A stretch of DNA of 64,000 nucleotides. It comes from Pseudomonadota bacterium (GTDB lineage: Bacteria > Desulfobacterota > Binatia > Binatales > Binataceae). The notes under the pieces were generated by a model. The model saw nothing but the letters and a program-made list of their open reading frames with translations. It was not told where the DNA came from and made no database searches. Numbering within the stretch: position 1 is the stretch's first letter; every line of letters starts with the position of its first letter. Made by a program: the position numbers and the translations under genes. Shown piece after piece: positions 8,210 to 16,210 of the stretch. Location of the stretch: the NCBI GenBank assembly GCA_021325025.1, contig JAJPHZ010000040.1, forward strand, positions 19,110-83,109. Direction: 5' to 3'.

Positions 8210-9778
8210 GTGGTTAATGGCATAAGGTCCCTGAACCTGGGCACAAGCCTGCTCCTATTTATCGCGGCGCTGACGGTGCCGGCAGCGGGATGCGGCAGCG
8301 ACCGCAACGGGCTGCCGCTTGCCAATACTCCCACGCCGACAGTCTCTCCGACCCGGCTGCCGACCGCGACGGCGACGGTGACCGCCAGCCCCACGGCGGC
8401 GCCAAGCGCCACGCCCACCGGTACGCCGACGGTCAGCGCAATCGACATCTCGCCCAACGTCGCGCTCAACAACCCCGCGGCGGAGAGCGCGGCTGCCGCC
8501 CCTGCGCAGACCTTCACGCTGACTTTTACCGCTTACGACTCGACCGGCAAACCGATTACGCCCTCCAGTTCGAACCCGTTGACGGTCAACATCTACGGCG
8601 ACTTCCCCAGCCCCAACAACGTCGTGACGCCCGACAGCACGACGATCACTTCCGCCAACACCACCGCAAGCTTTACCTACAATGGGTATTATTTTCCGAA
8701 TATTCTGTCGGTCGAGGCCTACATCAAGGATCCGGCGGTTCCAAACGGGTACGCACTGGGCAGTGCCACGATAACTCACGCCAATCGGGTGGAGTGCGCG
8801 GCCAGCACCGTGAGCTATCCGCTTGACCTGTTATCGAGCGCGCCCAACACGTTGGATGTGCAGGCGGCCGTCGGTTACGGCAGTTCGCCCAAGCTGGCAC
8901 GTTTTACGATTGATACGGGCTCTCTCGGGGTGGTGGTTCCGGCGGCGGAACTGGGGCCCGACGCGATTGGGCCAGGGGCTGCGGGCCTCGTCTTTTATAG
9001 CAGCAGCAAGTTTACTTTTTACGGCAATATGTATCTGGCTCCGGTCAGCATAATGACCGAGTCGGGAGTCGTGCAAACCAATCCCATCCAGGTGTTGGCG
9101 ATCACCAGCAGCCGCTGCGACAAACCGGGCTGCACGCCGCCGCCGCCCAATCTCCACTATCTGGGCGTTGGCTTTGATCGCAACGACCCGGTCGTGGGCG
9201 ACCTGTTTCATTCGCCGGCGGAAAACGCGTTCCTCAATGTGACCGATGCCAGCGGCGGCACCGACATCGCCCAGGGCTACGTGCTGACCGGCAATACCAC
9301 CGCCGGCGCGGCGCTGGGAATCGCGGCGGCGACTCTGGCCAACTTCGACACCGTTGACCTGATGACCAGCGCCATGCAATGGGGCGATTGGCTGACTCCG
9401 CACGGATGCTTCGGCTTCCCGGCGCTGCCCGGTGCCCCGCAATTCTGCGGTACGGTGCTGCTGGACGTGGGCATTTCCGCAATGTTCCTGGACCTGGCGC
9501 CCAGCCTGCGCCCTGCCGAGGCGGTCGACAACCGCGTCACGCCGCCGTCGGTGCCGGTCAATACGAAGGTGAACATCCTGGCGGGCGACGATCCCAACGC
9601 GCCTGCGATGGCCTATAGCTTTTACTACAACCCGGCGAGCCCCAGCGGGCCGGCCCCGACGGAAATCGAATGGGCCGCCGGCTCGGCTTTCGTCAACACG
9701 GGCCGCAATCCGCTGCAGTGGTTCGATTATCTGTACGATTCACAGTGCGGGAAGACTGGCTATCGGCGGGTCAAATAA
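8210..9778 (+). CDS. Secreted or lipid-anchored aspartic-protease-like protein
   Basis: A 522-residue exported protein starting at GTG, fixed by the GAAGGAG ribosome site 5 bases upstream. A hydrophobic signal segment (residues 11-26) ends in PAAGC, a weak lipobox; a Pro/Thr-rich linker follows at about 40-75 (repeated TPTP and PTATATVTA-like runs). An Ig-like strand-rich region then precedes RFTIDTGSLGVVVPAAEL, which carries the D-T-G-S motif of pepsin-fold or retropepsin-fold proteases. A second lobe has VLLDVGISAMFLDL, where pepsins have a second DTG; here it is DVG. DUF3443-type bacterial proteins share this signature. Proteolytic activity is not certain. Confidence 0.75.
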   Translation: MVNGIRSLNLGTSLLLFIAALTVPAAGCGSDRNGLPLANTPTPTVSPTRLPTATATVTASPTAAPSATPTGTPTVSAIDISPNVALNNPAAESAAAAPAQTFTLTFTAYDSTGKPITPSSSNPLTVNIYGDFPSPNNVVTPDSTTITSANTTASFTYNGYYFPNILSVEAYIKDPAVPNGYALGSATITHANRVECAASTVSYPLDLLSSAPNTLDVQAAVGYGSSPKLARFTIDTGSLGVVVPAAELGPDAIGPGAAGLVFYSSSKFTFYGNMYLAPVSIMTESGVVQTNPIQVLAITSSRCDKPGCTPPPPNLHYLGVGFDRNDPVVGDLFHSPAENAFLNVTDASGGTDIAQGYVLTGNTTAGAALGIAAATLANFDTVDLMTSAMQWGDWLTPHGCFGFPALPGAPQFCGTVLLDVGISAMFLDLAPSLRPAEAVDNRVTPPSVPVNTKVNILAGDDPNAPAMAYSFYYNPASPSGPAPTEIEWAAGSAFVNTGRNPLQWFDYLYDSQCGKTGYRRVK

Positions 9779-9887
9779 TTGGGCGCGCCCGTTGTGGCCC
9801 TCCCGTCTCCTCGCGCCGCCCGGACTGTTGACGAATGCTCATCGGCAGGCGACAACTGGCTGCTAGTCCGTGCGGGAGATAAAGCGG

Positions 9888-11048
9888 ATGCAAGACAACG
9901 TCGAACGGGCCTGGGAGCAGGTGCGGCGGATGCGGCCGATTATCGAAGCTTATCGCGACGAGGCGGAGCGGCTGCGCCGTTTGCCCGACGCCGTCGCGCA
10001 GGCATTCGTCGCAGCCAACGTCTATCGCCTGTTGGTGCCCGAGGAGTTCGGCGGCGAGGGTATCGATCCGATCACCTTCTATGAACTGGCCGAAGAAGTT
10101 TCCTCTTACGACGGCTCGGCCGGATGGAACTACGCGATCGGTGCCACCGGCGGCGTAGTGGCCGGGGGCCTGCCCGTCAAGCAGATGCGCGAGGTGCTGG
10201 CCACTCCCGATTGCGGGATTGCGGGCGGCGGCGCGCCCGTGGGCCGCGCGCTGGCGGTTACCGGCGGCTTTCGTCTGAGTGGGCGATGGGCCTGGGCCAG
10301 CGGCATCCATCATGCCAAATGGGCTATCGCGTACTGCCCGGTGTATGACGGCGAGCGACCGCGGCGGACGGAGAGCGGCGCGCCGGTCGTGCTCGGGTTT
10401 ATCGTGCCGCGGCAGTCGTGCACCATCCTCGACACCTGGCACGTGGGCGGGATGCGCGGCACCGGCAGCACCGAATTCGAACTCAACGACCTCTTCGTTA
10501 CCGAACAGATGGTCCTGCGCCTGTTAAGCGGCGAAGCGCGCCTTCCCTACCCGATTTTCCGCATGCCCGCCACTTTCTTCGGCTTCAACCATTGCTGCGT
10601 GCTGACCGGAATCGCGCGCGCCGCCGTGGCCGCGCTCCAGTCGCTGGCGGCAACCAAGACTTCGCCGATGGCAGGCATCAGCCTGCGCGACGACGTGCGC
10701 GCCCAGTACGACGCCGCCCGGGCCCAGGCGTTGGTCGAATCGAGCAGCCTCAACGTCAGGGAATCGTTCCGGATGCTGTGGAATAAAGTGGCGGCCGGCG
10801 AGCAAGTGCCGCTCGAAATCAAAGCCCGGGTGCGCCGCGCCTGCGCGCACGCCGCGCAATGCGCGGTCGAAGCGGTGGACCTTTGTTACCGCAGCGCATG
10901 CGGGACCGCAGTCTTTGAATCGGCGCCGTTTTCCCGTGCGCTGCGCGACGTGCACGCCGCCGCCAGCCATATCACGCTGCGCCACACGATGATGGAGGAA
11001 GCGGGGCGCGTCGCCTTCGGCCTGCCGCCGCGCAGTCCGCTGTTCTGA
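9888..11048 (+). CDS. Acyl-CoA-dehydrogenase-fold flavin monooxygenase (HsaA/HpaB-C2 type)
   Basis: A 386-residue acyl-CoA dehydrogenase-fold protein. The ATG at 9888 is preferred over a GTG at 9870 because GGGAG precedes it by 9 bases. YRLLVPEEFGG, SSYDGSAGWNYAIGATGG and WAWASGIHHAKWAI resemble the group-D two-component flavin monooxygenases (HsaA, C2 of p-hydroxyphenylacetate hydroxylase) rather than classical ACADs. The C-terminal YEGTSEIQ-like signature of dehydrogenases is absent. Such enzymes hydroxylate aromatic or steroid rings with reduced flavin from a partner reductase; none is adjacent. The RraA-like gene follows after 95 bp. Confidence 0.8.
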   Translation: MQDNVERAWEQVRRMRPIIEAYRDEAERLRRLPDAVAQAFVAANVYRLLVPEEFGGEGIDPITFYELAEEVSSYDGSAGWNYAIGATGGVVAGGLPVKQMREVLATPDCGIAGGGAPVGRALAVTGGFRLSGRWAWASGIHHAKWAIAYCPVYDGERPRRTESGAPVVLGFIVPRQSCTILDTWHVGGMRGTGSTEFELNDLFVTEQMVLRLLSGEARLPYPIFRMPATFFGFNHCCVLTGIARAAVAALQSLAATKTSPMAGISLRDDVRAQYDAARAQALVESSSLNVRESFRMLWNKVAAGEQVPLEIKARVRRACAHAAQCAVEAVDLCYRSACGTAVFESAPFSRALRDVHAAASHITLRHTMMEEAGRVAFGLPPRSPLF

Positions 11049-11143
11049 TCTCCGGTACTGCGGATACTTTAGCGGTTGATCGGCCGCCCGCAGCGTGCGA
11101 CATACTCGTTTCGTTCAACCAAAATCTCTGGGGAGGATGACTC

Positions 11144-11851
11144 ATGTCCGCACTGCCCGAAGCCGCCGACCTCGAAGCACTGCGCGCATTCGATACCCCG
11201 ACGATTTGCAACGCCCTGGAAGTGGTGGCGCCCGCGCGCCGGGCCACCGGATTCAACCGCCGCCCCTTGCTCGCGCCGTTTCCCGCCATGAAGCCGGTGG
11301 TCGGCTTCGCGCGCACCGCCACGGTGCGCTCGCGCGAACCGCATCCGCGCGGCATGCGCGAAGCTGGCAAGCTGAGCCTGGCCTATTATGAACACGTGGC
11401 GGCCGCGCCGATGCCGTCGATCGCGGTCATCCAGGATCTCGACGGACCCGATATCGGCCTGGGCGCGTTCTTCGGCGAAGTCAACAGCGCAATCCACAAG
11501 GGTTTGGGATGCGCGGGCGTGATCACCGACGGATCGGTGCGCGACCTCGACGTGTGGGCGGAAGGCTTCTTCGTCCTGGCGGGCTCGATCATGCCCTCGC
11601 ACGCCAATGTTCACGTGGTGGACGTGGGGATTATCGTCAACGTGGCCGGAATGGTGGTTGCTCCCAATGACGTGATCCACGCCGATCGCCATGGCGCGGT
11701 GGTGATTCCGGCCGACGCCGTCAAGGCGATTCCGCAAGCCGCCGCCCTGTTGGCGCGGCGCGAACAGCTGATCGTCGAGGCCGCCCGCCAACCCGGTTTT
11801 TCGATCGAGGCGCTGCGCCAGGCCTTTGCCGGCGCCGCCGAGATTCATTGA
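11144..11851 (+). CDS. RraA-like / HMG-aldolase-type protein
   Basis: A 235-residue member of the RraA/4-hydroxy-4-methyl-2-oxoglutarate aldolase family, preceded by GGGGAGG. The motifs GAFFGEVNS, GVITDGSVRD and the end block DVIHADRHGAVVIP are characteristic; the D-x20-R-D metal/pyruvate-binding arrangement of aldolase members appears in GSVRDLDVW. Members either split 4-hydroxy-4-methyl-2-oxoglutarate-type intermediates of aromatic degradation or inhibit RNase E. Placement after a putative ring monooxygenase favours a catabolic aldolase or hydrolase role. Confidence 0.85.
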   Translation: MSALPEAADLEALRAFDTPTICNALEVVAPARRATGFNRRPLLAPFPAMKPVVGFARTATVRSREPHPRGMREAGKLSLAYYEHVAAAPMPSIAVIQDLDGPDIGLGAFFGEVNSAIHKGLGCAGVITDGSVRDLDVWAEGFFVLAGSIMPSHANVHVVDVGIIVNVAGMVVAPNDVIHADRHGAVVIPADAVKAIPQAAALLARREQLIVEAARQPGFSIEALRQAFAGAAEIH

Positions 11852-11875
11852 GGGCGCCTCGCGCGCAGTCCGTGC

Positions 11876-12322
11876 TCATGCGCGGGCCGCGTCGGCGAGC
11901 ACCTGGGCCGGATGCTCGCTGGGCACCACCTTTGGATAGGCGGCCGCGATTTTGCCCTGCTCGTCGATCAGGTAGCTGATGCGCCTCGCGTAGCCCGCCT
12001 TGGCATCGGTGCACGCGCCGTAGGCCAATCCGACCTTGCGCTCCGTGTCACATAACAGTTTGTAGGGGAAGTCGAATTTTTTCGCGAACGCGGCGTTCTC
12101 TTCGACGCCGTCGAAGCTCACGCCCAAAATCGCGATATTGTGCTTTTCGAAATCGGCGTACTGGTCGCGGAACCCGCGGCCTTCGGTCGTTCAACCAGGG
12201 GTGTCGGCCTTGGGATAAAACCACAACAGCACTTTGCGCCCGCGCAGCGAGGACAATGTCAAGGGCTTGCCCTCGTGGGTCAGCAGGGTGAAATCGGGCG
12301 CAGTATCACCGACTTGCAACAT
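11876..12322 (-). CDS. Bcp-type peroxiredoxin with in-frame UGA (selenocysteine) at the peroxidatic site
   Basis: Read through one UGA, this is a complete 148-residue Bcp/PrxQ thioredoxin-dependent peroxidase, which reduces peroxides. It starts MLQVGDTAPDFTLLTHEGKP behind a perfect AAGGAGG. Codon 44 (12191-12193) is UGA in the context YPKADTPG-UGA-TTEGRGFRD, exactly where the family has PGCT, the peroxidatic Cys. All sequence on both sides is in the same frame and conserved, so a decayed gene is unlikely. The usual resolving Cys five residues later is Arg. A SECIS-like hairpin follows the UGA, and selA is at 48804-50234. Automated callers would report only the 83 residues from 12127. It lies tail to tail with the RraA-like gene. 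Confidence 0.9.
12163..12181 (-). promoter_or_regulatory. Candidate bacterial SECIS hairpin inside the peroxiredoxin ORF
   Basis: In the mRNA, 17 bases after the UGA comes a three-base loop GUU closed by the 5-bp stem CGCGG/CCGCG. The stem extends by GG/CC beyond one C-A mismatch. A G at the first loop position and a UGA-to-loop distance within the bacterial range agree with the known SelB-binding consensus. The hairpin is short and lies in GC-rich coding sequence, so alone it is weak evidence; together with the UGA context it is persuasive. Confidence 0.6.
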
Positions 12323-12416
12323 TGGAAACGGCCTCCTTCGGCGCGACGCGGGATTGTCTTTCGCATACAAGGCTATCGGCTGGGCTCACATTTGTCGAGC
12401 CGCGCTCGCGCCCCGC

Positions 12417-13682
12417 TTACTGAATCGCATATAGAACGCCGTCGCCCGAACCGACGTAGATCGTCGGACCAGGCAGCCCGATTGCCGGTGAGGACTGGAT
12501 GGGGCCGCCGGTCAGGAATTTCCATCTCAGCGTTCCGTTGGGATTGATCGCGTACAAATAATGGTCGGCGGAGCCCGCGAAGACGATGCCGTCGTTGCTG
12601 ATCGCCGGAGAGGAATCGACGTTGCCGCCGGTCGTAAATATCCATTTCAGCAGCGCGTTGGGGTCGATCGCGTACAGACGATGATTGCGCGAGCCGAAGT
12701 AAATCACGCCGCCGCCGGGAGCAAAGCCCGGCGAGGAAACCACCACGCCCGCGCTGGCCAGCGACCATTTGGTGGTGCCGTTGGGTTTGACCGCGTAAAA
12801 GAACTGGTCGTAGGAGCCGAAGTAGATGGTGCCGTCGCCGCCCACGCTGGGCGAGGAGTCGACGCCGCCGATAGGTCCGTAGCGCCACTTGAGAGTGCCG
12901 TCCGGGTTTACCGCTACCACGCCGCCCTGGGGCACGCTGCCCAACAGCGCGGGACTGGTGTAGCCGGCGTAAACGGTTCCATCGGGCGCAACCGCGGGCG
13001 AGGTATTCACGATCGCGGCCAGATCGGTGGTGCCGACATCGAAATGCCATTTCTCGGTGCCGTTGGTGCGCACGGCGTAAAGCTCACCGTCAAAGGAACC
13101 GGCGTAGATTGTGCTCTCAGCCGAACCGGTGATCGGCGACAGCGTTACTGCCAGGGTCGGCGGGGAGAAGACGACTGCGGCCGGAAAATTCCAAAGTACG
13201 TTGCCGTTGCCGGGGTTCAGCGCCACCAGGCCGGCGGTGCCGGAGTCGAAGCCGCCGACGTAAACCGCCCCTCCGATAGCCGCGGACGAATACAGCGGCC
13301 ATCCCTGCAGGTTGACGCTGCACCAGGCGGACTTCCCGTTGGAATCGATTGCGCAGAAGCCCCCGGTCTGGCTGGGGCGAGTGCCACACACCGCGCCGAC
13401 GTAGACCCGCTCGTTGCCGTCAACCACCGGCGAGGACACGATGGTGCAGCCCGTGGGAAAGGCCAGCTTCCACTTCAGCACGCCGCGCAGCGCAGCGGTG
13501 TTGTACTGACTGACCCCGCTATGGGCCTGATCGTGGCGAAACATCGGCCAGTTGATGCATCCCGCGGCAATCGCGGCCAGCAGCAGCAATCCGGCGGACC
13601 TCGGCGGCGGGTTGCACAAACCCAACGCCTGGATGGCAATGGCGGTGAGCATCCGGGAGCTGAGCGCCAACAACCCTTTCAT
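12417..13682 (-). CDS. Secreted PQQ-type beta-propeller lipoprotein
   Basis: A 421-residue protein with an N-terminal hydrophobic segment ending at AAIAAGC (about residue 43), a plausible lipobox, then seven or so tandem units of about 38 residues following the pattern SSPA--DGTIY-GS-D--LYA--PNGT-KW. This is the PQQ/BamB-like repeat that folds into an outer-surface beta-propeller. The ATG at 13682 is preferred over GTG 13685 because GAGGAG lies just upstream. BamB-like scaffolding or a quinoprotein-like shell are both possible; no catalytic PQQ ligands were recognised. Divergent from the NTF2-like gene. Confidence 0.85.
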   Translation of the reverse strand: MKGLLALSSRMLTAIAIQALGLCNPPPRSAGLLLLAAIAAGCINWPMFRHDQAHSGVSQYNTAALRGVLKWKLAFPTGCTIVSSPVVDGNERVYVGAVCGTRPSQTGGFCAIDSNGKSAWCSVNLQGWPLYSSAAIGGAVYVGGFDSGTAGLVALNPGNGNVLWNFPAAVVFSPPTLAVTLSPITGSAESTIYAGSFDGELYAVRTNGTEKWHFDVGTTDLAAIVNTSPAVAPDGTVYAGYTSPALLGSVPQGGVVAVNPDGTLKWRYGPIGGVDSSPSVGGDGTIYFGSYDQFFYAVKPNGTTKWSLASAGVVVSSPGFAPGGGVIYFGSRNHRLYAIDPNALLKWIFTTGGNVDSSPAISNDGIVFAGSADHYLYAINPNGTLRWKFLTGGPIQSSPAIGLPGPTIYVGSGDGVLYAIQ

Positions 13683-13860
13683 CACTCTCCTCGATTTGAC
13701 TCAGTGCAATGGAAAATATCATGAATTTACTCCATATAGCCAGTTTTTAGGTTGGCCTACAATCGAGGCTTTTGGGCTGCCGTGATTTGCGCCGACGCGG
13801 CGGCTTTCACCGAGCAGCGATGGTGCTAAGCTGGCACCGCATGTGGGGGAGGAATTACCC

Positions 13861-14262
13861 GTGGACGATTTGGCGGAAATTCAGCAGCTCTATTCGCGTT
13901 ACAACTGGACGATGGATGAAAAGCGCCACGACGAATGGCTGGATTGCTTCACCGAGGAGGGCGCCGTGGAAGGGCCCAACTTCGGCCGCCACGCGGGGCG
14001 CGAGCAACTGCGCCAGTTCATCGTCAAGTACCGGGCGGAGACAGCGATGTTCCAGACCCGCCACGTGATCAGCAACATCAACGTCGACATCCAGGGCGAC
14101 CGCGCGGTGGGCAGTTGCTACGTGCTCCATTTTCGGACCCATCGCGGACGCACCGAACTGAGCGCCATCGGCACCTATCATGACCAGCTGCGCAAGGTCG
14201 GCGGAAGATGGCTGTTCACCGAGCGCAAGGCGTCGTGGGACTACTCGGGAAGTCCGCTGTGA
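13861..14262 (+). CDS. SnoaL/NTF2-like fold protein
   Basis: A 133-residue protein of the SnoaL-like/NTF2 superfamily: LAEIQQLYSRYNWTMDEK, WLDCFTEEGAVEG and the closing WLFTERKASWDYSG are typical. The start is taken as GTG 13861 because GGGGGAGG ends 8 bases before it; GTG 13843 overlaps that site. Members are small cone-shaped isomerases, hydratases or ligand binders, often found in steroid and aromatic pathways. Function here is not predictable. Confidence 0.82.
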   Translation: MDDLAEIQQLYSRYNWTMDEKRHDEWLDCFTEEGAVEGPNFGRHAGREQLRQFIVKYRAETAMFQTRHVISNINVDIQGDRAVGSCYVLHFRTHRGRTELSAIGTYHDQLRKVGGRWLFTERKASWDYSGSPL

Positions 14263-14332
14263 TCAGACCTGGCGATTCCATCCTTGCGGCCGCCGTCCTC
14301 CCCACCCCACTCTGAAAGCACCCATCGGCGCG

Positions 14333-15568
14333 GTGACCGCGACGGACAACTTCCCGATACCGCCTTGGTGGCTGCTACTGATACTTTTTGTTTCGGGCTG
14401 CGGCGGGCCGGCGATGAGCGCCGGCGCGCCCGCGATGTGCGGTCCGTTCGGCGATCCTCCCGCGATCGTCACCGGCGTGTCCAAGCCCGACTGCCTGCAC
14501 GGCCGGATGCTCGGTCCGTGGACGGACGCCAACGGCGACGCTCGCTATGCGTGCCTGTGGGAGCCGCATCGCGCCGGCCTGGCGCGCCGCCTGCCGCTGG
14601 TGGTTTATCTGCATCCGTCCCTCTATGGCCCCGAGACGGCTGCCAAGACCGGGCTGCTCGCTTATCAAAACGATACCTCGCTCAGTGCGGACGCCAGTGC
14701 CGGATTTATCGTGCTGGCGCCGATGGGCCGCAAGACGCTGCACCATTACCCACGCCCCGACGAGAAGGGGCTTGGATGGGACAACTGGTACCGCCAACTC
14801 AATCCTGCAGGCGCGGTAACGGCCGGCAGGGCGCTTTATCGCCCCAATGTGGACGCCGCGGCGATCGATCATTTCGTCGGCCAGGTTATGGCATCGGGCA
14901 ACGTCGATCGCGAACGCGTCTACGTGATGGGATGGTCCAACGGGGCGGCGATGGCGTATCTGTATGGACTAAACCGCCCCACTATCGCGGCGGCGGCGAT
15001 CTATTCCGCACCCGACCCGTTCGGTGCGCTCGACGATCCGTGCCCGCAGACGCCGCGCGCGGGGCCGGCCGCGGACGATGCGCAAATCGAGGTCTTCAAT
15101 CCCGCGCTGCCTGCCATGCACGTGCACAACAGTTGCGATATCGCGGGACTGTGCCCCAACGCGCAGCGGATGGCCGCACGAATGAGGTCGGCGGGCATTG
15201 CAGTGCGCGACGTAATCATCGACTATACGCAAACGCCGGTGAATCAATGTACGCTGGCATGCGGCGGCGCGGAAAACGGCGCCGCCGCGGCGCGCGCCGA
15301 CCCGCTGGGGTTCAGCGTGGGATTCATCGAACACTCGCGATGGCCGAAGAAATGGACGCCGCTGATGCTGGACTTTCTGCGCAGCCATCCGCTGCGCCCC
15401 CGCACGCAGGCGCCCGACGCAGGAGCGGACCATGAAGTTCATCTCACTCATCAGCCGCGGGGCGGGACAGGAGCGCGCGGAGTTCCAGAATTGGTTTGTG
15501 CGCGAGCACGCCCCCGCCGTAGTCAAACAGGTCGCGCGCTTGCGACAGTTCATAGTCAACGTCAATGA
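14333..15568 (+). CDS. Secreted PHB-depolymerase/feruloyl-esterase-like lipoprotein
   Basis: An alpha/beta-hydrolase of up to 411 residues. The hydrophobic LLLILFVSGCGG near the N-terminus is a good lipobox signal. The nucleophile elbow is GWSNGAA and a late His appears in IEHSRW; LPLVVYLHPS is the oxyanion strand. Related to LpqC/PHB-depolymerase-like esterases. The start (GTG 14333) is uncertain because no clear ribosome site precedes it. The last 45 residues overlap the EthD gene by 137 bp and do not look like this family, which may mark a frameshift near 15,400. Confidence 0.72.
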   Translation: MTATDNFPIPPWWLLLILFVSGCGGPAMSAGAPAMCGPFGDPPAIVTGVSKPDCLHGRMLGPWTDANGDARYACLWEPHRAGLARRLPLVVYLHPSLYGPETAAKTGLLAYQNDTSLSADASAGFIVLAPMGRKTLHHYPRPDEKGLGWDNWYRQLNPAGAVTAGRALYRPNVDAAAIDHFVGQVMASGNVDRERVYVMGWSNGAAMAYLYGLNRPTIAAAAIYSAPDPFGALDDPCPQTPRAGPAADDAQIEVFNPALPAMHVHNSCDIAGLCPNAQRMAARMRSAGIAVRDVIIDYTQTPVNQCTLACGGAENGAAAARADPLGFSVGFIEHSRWPKKWTPLMLDFLRSHPLRPRTQAPDAGADHEVHLTHQPRGGTGARGVPELVCARARPRRSQTGRALATVHSQRQ

Positions 15569-16133
15569 CGTGTCCCCCAACATGGGTGTGGCGCCCCTGG
15601 ATTCGGCGCCGGTGCCTTACGATGTCGTCGCCGAGATGTGGATCGAGGCAGCGAGCGCCGCGCAATCGGCGACCGAGTTATACAATACGACGGCGAGTCC
15701 GGCGATGGTGCAAGGCCTCAGTTCGCGCGCCGCGAGGTGCCATTCGTATCTGGTTAACGAAGTGGTACAGAAAGACCAGCAGAGCTTCGCGCCGGGCCGC
15801 GCGCCCGGCGTCAACCTGATCTCCGCGATCACCTGGGCGGCGGACAAAGACGACAAAACCGGGCCGCAGGGGTGGCGCAAGCACGGCCCGCTGGCTTGCC
15901 GGGTGCATGTCGGGATGACCCGCTACGTGCAGAACTACATCGCGCAGGCGCTGACGGCTGGCGCGCCCACCTACAACGGCGTGGCGGTGCTCTACTTCCC
16001 GACTTTGCAGGACCTCGAACAGCGGCTTTACGACACCCCGCAAAACGCCGAGGTAATCGCCGCCGACGTCAAGAGCTTCGTCAACCTGGAGAAGATCGTC
16101 ACGTTCTACACGACCCAGTACACGCTGAAGTGA
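15432..16133 (+). CDS. EthD-type dimeric alpha/beta-barrel protein
   Basis: A 233-residue protein starting behind GCAGGAGC. MKFISLISRG, FQNWFVREHAPAVVKQV and the later WRKHGPLACRVHVGMTRYV repeat the EthD pattern (basic fold with an H-A/G-P turn) twice, so it looks like two ferredoxin-like halves. EthD-like proteins accompany ether or aromatic degradation enzymes, usually with unknown chemistry. It follows the esterase with overlap and ends convergent to the SDR gene. Confidence 0.75.
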   Translation: MKFISLISRGAGQERAEFQNWFVREHAPAVVKQVARLRQFIVNVNDVSPNMGVAPLDSAPVPYDVVAEMWIEAASAAQSATELYNTTASPAMVQGLSSRAARCHSYLVNEVVQKDQQSFAPGRAPGVNLISAITWAADKDDKTGPQGWRKHGPLACRVHVGMTRYVQNYIAQALTAGAPTYNGVAVLYFPTLQDLEQRLYDTPQNAEVIAADVKSFVNLEKIVTFYTTQYTLK

Positions 16134-16210
16134 AGCGAAGACGCGGCGTCGCGCAGCTACCCGAGTGTCCCCAGCGCGCACGCGCGCGGCGCCTTGACCC
16201 TGCAAACCGA

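Noticed and set aside
11876..12127. 83-residue peroxiredoxin fragment starting MGVSFDGVEEN
   Set aside because: Internal start; it is the C-terminal part of the UGA-containing peroxiredoxin from 12322.
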